From: an uncultured Clostridium sp.
GTDB taxonomy: Bacteria; Bacillota; Clostridia; TANB77; CAG-508
NCBI GenBank assembly: GCA_947062645.1
Contig: CAMSQT010000029.1
Span: 1-9,988, forward strand
Direction: 5' to 3'
DNA: 9,988 nt
Positions 7,531 to 9,988 of the stretch are shown piece after piece; within the stretch, counting starts at the first letter, position 1, and every line of letters starts with the position of its first letter. Made by a program: the position numbers and the translations under genes. The notes beneath the pieces were generated by a model. That model ran no database searches and was not told the DNA's origin. It saw nothing but the letters and a program-made list of their open reading frames with translations.

Positions 7531-7577
7531 TGAAAAAATATAAAATTTGTACCTAAAAAGAAAGAGAGGCTAACCAA

Positions 7578-8084
7578 ATGAAACTATATCCGAATGGGTA
7601 CTTTCAAAAAGTAGAGCAAATTACATTTGAATATCTAAAGCAAAACCAAATAAAAGCTCTTATATTAGACGTAGACAACACACTAATAGATTATCATCAA
7701 AACATGAGGTCAAGCATAATTACATGGGCAGAAGAACTAAAAAAACAAGAAATAAAACTATATATCTTATCCAACACAAGCCATAAAGAAAAAGTAGAAA
7801 AAGTAGCAAATGCTCTTCAGATTCCTTATCAAAATTTAGCTAAAAAGCCATTCAAAACTGGTTTTCTAAAGGCACAAAAAGAATTAAACGAAAAATCAGA
7901 AAACATAGCAGTAGTAGGAGACCAAATTTTTACTGACATAATAGGAGGAAACCGTAGCAAAATGTTTACCATACTAGTAGAACCAATCAACGAAAAAGAT
8001 TTTTGGTATACGGCATGGAAAAGACCAATCGAGAATAGAATAAAAAATAGATATAAACTTTTAAAGCAAAAGAAGGAGAAATAA
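7578..8084 (+). CDS. yqeG: YqeG-family HAD-IIIA phosphatase
   Basis: This is a 168-residue HAD superfamily hydrolase of the YqeG type, normally about 170 residues, so it is complete. Motif I is LILDVDNTL (nucleophile D31, acid/base D33), motif II is LYILSNTS (Ser in the phosphate site), the motif III lysine is in AKKPFKTGF, and motif IV is VVGDQIFTDIIGGNRS. The substrate is not known for most members. ATG 7578 follows a GAGAGG-type ribosome binding site. Its stop is 1 nt before the prepilin peptidase start, implying cotranscription. It contains no in-frame CGG (the only cgg, near 8010, is split across ACG GCA) and no frame break. Confidence 0.92.
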   Translation: MKLYPNGYFQKVEQITFEYLKQNQIKALILDVDNTLIDYHQNMRSSIITWAEELKKQEIKLYILSNTSHKEKVEKVANALQIPYQNLAKKPFKTGFLKAQKELNEKSENIAVVGDQIFTDIIGGNRSKMFTILVEPINEKDFWYTAWKRPIENRIKNRYKLLKQKKEK

Positions 8085-8085
8085 A

Positions 8086-8840
8086 ATGTATTTAAACGAT
8101 GTACATATTGTCTACTATATAGTAGTAGCAATCATAGGATTAATAGTTGGTCAATTAGTAGACTGGGCTAACAAAAGACTACCAGACTATAAAAGTGTTA
8201 TTTCTAAAGACATCATAACCGAATACAAAATAAAATTCAAACCCAATTACATACTAATGCTATTAACAGCCATTATCTATGTTACACTAATTTATGTTTT
8301 AGGAATAAAAGATACCATCATTGCCAACTTAGACTTAATCAAGTTCTTAATACTAACACCAATGTTATTATCCGTATTTGTTATTGATTACAAATTGCAA
8401 ATCATACCAAATCGATTAAACTTGACAATATTTGAAATTGGATTTATCTTTGCTTTTTTATACGGTTTATCCAATGTTGCCATTACCATCAATATGTTAC
8501 TACGGAATGTTAGTAGGAGGAGGAATCTTCTTAGCAATTACCTTACTAGGTGGACTTTTTTATGGGAAAGAAGCCATGGGATTTGGCGACGTAAAACTAA
8601 TGGGAGCCTTAGGACTATATTTTGGATTATCTAATATTATCATTATAACATTAGTTTCCTTTTTGATAGGTGCGATTCTTAGCATTGTATTATTAGCAAC
8701 TAAAATTAAGAAATCAGATGAATACATACCATTCCGGACCATTTATTGTGATTGCTACCATGATTAGTATGTATGTACCATTTGAACAAATAAAAACATT
8801 ATTAATGCAAATCTTCACCTTAGGAATGTATCGTGGCTAA
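8086..8840 (+). CDS. Type IV prepilin peptidase (A24 family), two CGGA frame breaks
   Basis: This is a membrane aspartyl protease that cleaves, and in many members N-methylates, type IV prepilins or competence pseudopilins. In the restored frame it is 250 residues with about eight hydrophobic segments. The catalytic aspartates are D101 in VFVIDYKLQIIPN and D168 in the GFGDVKLMGALG motif; IPFGPFIVIA near the C-terminus is also diagnostic. The N-terminus (VGQLVDWANKRLP) lacks the CxxC zinc motifs of classical PilD, as in shorter Gram-positive forms. The frame breaks at CGG 8503-8505 and CGG 8735-8737. Reading each CGGA as Gly gives NMLL-G-MLVGGGIF (G140) and YIPF-G-PFIVIATM (G217), ending LGMYRG at TAA 8838-8840. 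The final Arg is CGT, so CGN arginine codons other than CGG are in normal use. A purine-rich AAGGAG inside yqeG serves as the ribosome binding site. Confidence 0.93.
8503..8506 (+). other. CGGA +1 frame-change site 7 (prepilin peptidase)
   Basis: The arriving frame reads TTA CTA CGG AAT. Reading CTA (CGGA) ATG TTA GTA GGA gives NMLL-G-MLVGGGIFLA, entering the helix before GFGD. It would be glycine 140. Confidence 0.92.
8735..8738 (+). other. CGGA +1 frame-change site 8 (prepilin peptidase PFGP motif)
   Basis: The arriving frame reads CCA TTC CGG ACC. Reading TTC (CGGA) CCA TTT ATT gives IPF-G-PFIVIA, the highly conserved PFGPF/PL motif of A24 peptidases. It would be glycine 217. Confidence 0.95.
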
Positions 8841-8857
8841 AAAATAAATCAAAAATA

Positions 8858-8864
8858 AAGGAGG
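8858..8864 (+). promoter_or_regulatory. Strong Shine-Dalgarno AAGGAGG for the M24 peptidase
   Basis: AAGGAGG lies 5 nt before ATG 8870 and confirms that start. The 29-nt gap to the prepilin peptidase shows no hairpin, so readthrough from the yqeG promoter is likely. Confidence 0.75.
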
Positions 8865-8869
8865 ATAAC

Positions 8870-9929
8870 ATGAACGAGAAATTACAATGGTTAAGAAACA
8901 AAATGGCAAGTTTAGACTTGCAAGGATTTATCATAACCAATCCCGTCAACATTCGTTATTTAACAAACTTAGAAGCAGAAGGAATTTTATTACTAACCAG
9001 AAAAGAAAATATCTACATTACAGATAGCAGATATATAGAGCAAGTTCATACCACCTTAACACTTTTTGATGAAATTATTGTATATGATGTTCATGATGTA
9101 TCAAAAGATGATTACGAGAATTTCTTTTTATTTTGCGAAAACGTAGGTTTTGAAGAATATGACATATCCTATGCTAAATATAAAGAATATATAAGAAAAT
9201 ATAAAATTCATAATTTTGTAGAAACAGAGCATATGATAGAAAAACAAAGAATGATAAAAGACCAAGAAGAAATGAGTAATATTGAAAAAGCTTGTGAAAT
9301 AACAGACCAATGCTTTACCTATATTTTATCTTATATAAAGCCACGGAATGACGGAAAAACAAATAGCAGAGGAAATAGAAAACTATTATAAAAAAAGAAC
9401 TGACGGATTAGCCTTTGAAACCATTGTAGCATCAGGAGAAAATACTTCTAAGCCACATGCTGTTCCAACAGACCGAAAAATACAAAAAAAAGATATTATA
9501 ACCATTGACATGGGGTGTAAAGTAAATGGTTATGCTTCTGATATGACAAGAACTTTCTTTGTAGGAGAAGTGCTAGAAGAAGTAAAACCGGTTTATGATT
9601 TAGTCCTAAAAAACCAAACTCAAATTACCGAGCAATATAAAGATGGTGCAAGTACAAGAAGCTTAGCTAAAATGGTAGAAAGTGATTTTAAATTATATAA
9701 CTATAATTTAGTCCATAGTTTAGGCCATGGTGTTGGGATGGAAATTCATGAAGCACCTTATATAAGCTATAACAGTGATACCCAATTACGAGAAAACATG
9801 GTTGTTACCAATGAGCCTGGTATTTACATTCCAGGGAAATTTGGCGTAAGAATAGAAGATACCGTTCAAATTACCAAATTTGGATGTATAAATTTAACCA
9901 AATCTGGGAAAAATTATATTGTCATTTAA
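8870..9929 (+). CDS. pepP: M24-family Xaa-Pro aminopeptidase, one CGGA frame break
   Basis: This is a cytoplasmic metallopeptidase that removes N-terminal residues before proline. The N-terminal creatinase-like domain has FIITNPVNIRYLTNL and YITDSRYIEQ. The catalytic pita-bread domain carries all five metal ligands in the restored frame: D213 and D224 (TIDMG...YASDMTRTF), H286 (SLGHGVGMEIHE), E315 (TNEPGIYI) and E329 (VRIEDT). The frame breaks at CGG 9344-9346. Reading CGGA as Gly gives YIKP-G-MTEKQIAEEIE, the conserved KPGMTE motif (G159), for a normal 352-residue protein. The zero frame would end 16 codons later and lose the entire active site. In Firmicutes such a gene is often followed by efp, but the window ends too soon to tell. 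It could equally be named as a prolidase-type M24 peptidase. Confidence 0.93.
9344..9347 (+). other. CGGA +1 frame-change site 9 (M24 peptidase KPGMTE motif)
   Basis: The arriving frame reads AAG CCA CGG AAT. Reading CCA (CGGA) ATG ACG GAA gives KP-G-MTEKQ, the KPGMTE motif that opens the M24 catalytic domain. It would be glycine 159. Confidence 0.96.
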
Positions 9930-9988
9930 ATAATCTTGTATGGCAATCGCTTAAAAATTTATGTGTTAATACCTAGTATTATGAAATG

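Noticed and set aside
341..9347. Frame breaks explained as random sequencing or assembly indels
   Set aside because: All nine are the same +1 event at the same triplet, none in a homopolymer run, all at glycines, and no other indel is seen in these six genes. A systematic base-calling artefact at one motif cannot be fully excluded without reads, but most GGA glycine codons in the window are unaffected.
45..9929. Pseudogenes / a decaying genome segment
   Set aside because: In the restored frames all active-site residues, lengths and start/stop signals are intact in six separate genes, including murB and holA. Decay would leave stops, deletions and mixed indels.
9930..9988. Start of a next gene at the window end
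   Set aside because: The last 59 bases hold no ribosome binding site with a start codon that I can support, and no clear terminator.

Overview
This window is an AT-rich, gene-dense, all plus-strand segment of a low-GC Gram-positive (Firmicutes/Clostridia-like) chromosome. The evidence is strong AAGGAGG-type ribosome binding sites, a spore-cortex-lytic enzyme (SleB), a Gram-positive type MurB, a YvcK-family protein, HolA, YqeG and an M24 Xaa-Pro peptidase. The species cannot be named from sequence alone. Bases 1-44 are not genomic: they match the inner part of an Illumina P5/TruSeq adapter with an 8-nt index, so the genomic contig really begins at base 45, inside murB.

Layout: murB (5' partial, 45-921) and a membrane-anchored YvcK-like protein with a long Lys/Glu-rich tail (923-2844) are 1 nt apart. 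A glycogen-debranching-type glycosidase (2928-4965) follows and ends in a hairpin. Then come holA (DNA polymerase III delta, 5055-6081, ending in a perfect hairpin), a small promoter-led antitoxin/RelE-like toxin pair (6226-6680), sleB (6757-7446, followed by a terminator), and a promoter-led group of yqeG (7578-8084), a type IV prepilin peptidase (8086-8840) and an M24 aminopeptidase (8870-9929). No gene-free stretch exceeds 300 bases.

The main discovery is a reading-frame anomaly. Six of the ten genes (murB, yvcK-like, debranching enzyme, holA, prepilin peptidase, M24 peptidase) look frameshifted, at nine places in total, and every break has the same form. The in-frame triplet is CGG, and treating CGGN (CGGA eight times, CGGT once) as one four-base unit restores the downstream frame. 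It also puts a single glycine where the family expects one (SGIPG, IGPGS, PFGP, KPGMTE, NGYMVE). I found no in-frame CGG that behaves as an ordinary arginine codon in roughly 3,100 codons, and no frame break in these six genes that is not at CGG. Stops reached in the restored frame coincide with terminator hairpins for the debranching enzyme and holA. This suggests that CGG has been vacated as an arginine codon and that CGGN is decoded as glycine in a +1 event. One candidate decoder is a tRNA-Gly with an expanded UCCG anticodon that reads the quadruplet CGGA. The pattern is seen directly; the mechanism is inference.

The genes otherwise serve ordinary housekeeping: peptidoglycan precursor synthesis, envelope/carbon regulation, glycogen use, replication, spore germination, pilin processing and peptide turnover. 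A quadruplet or +1 decoding event would therefore have to be efficient and constitutive rather than a regulatory switch.
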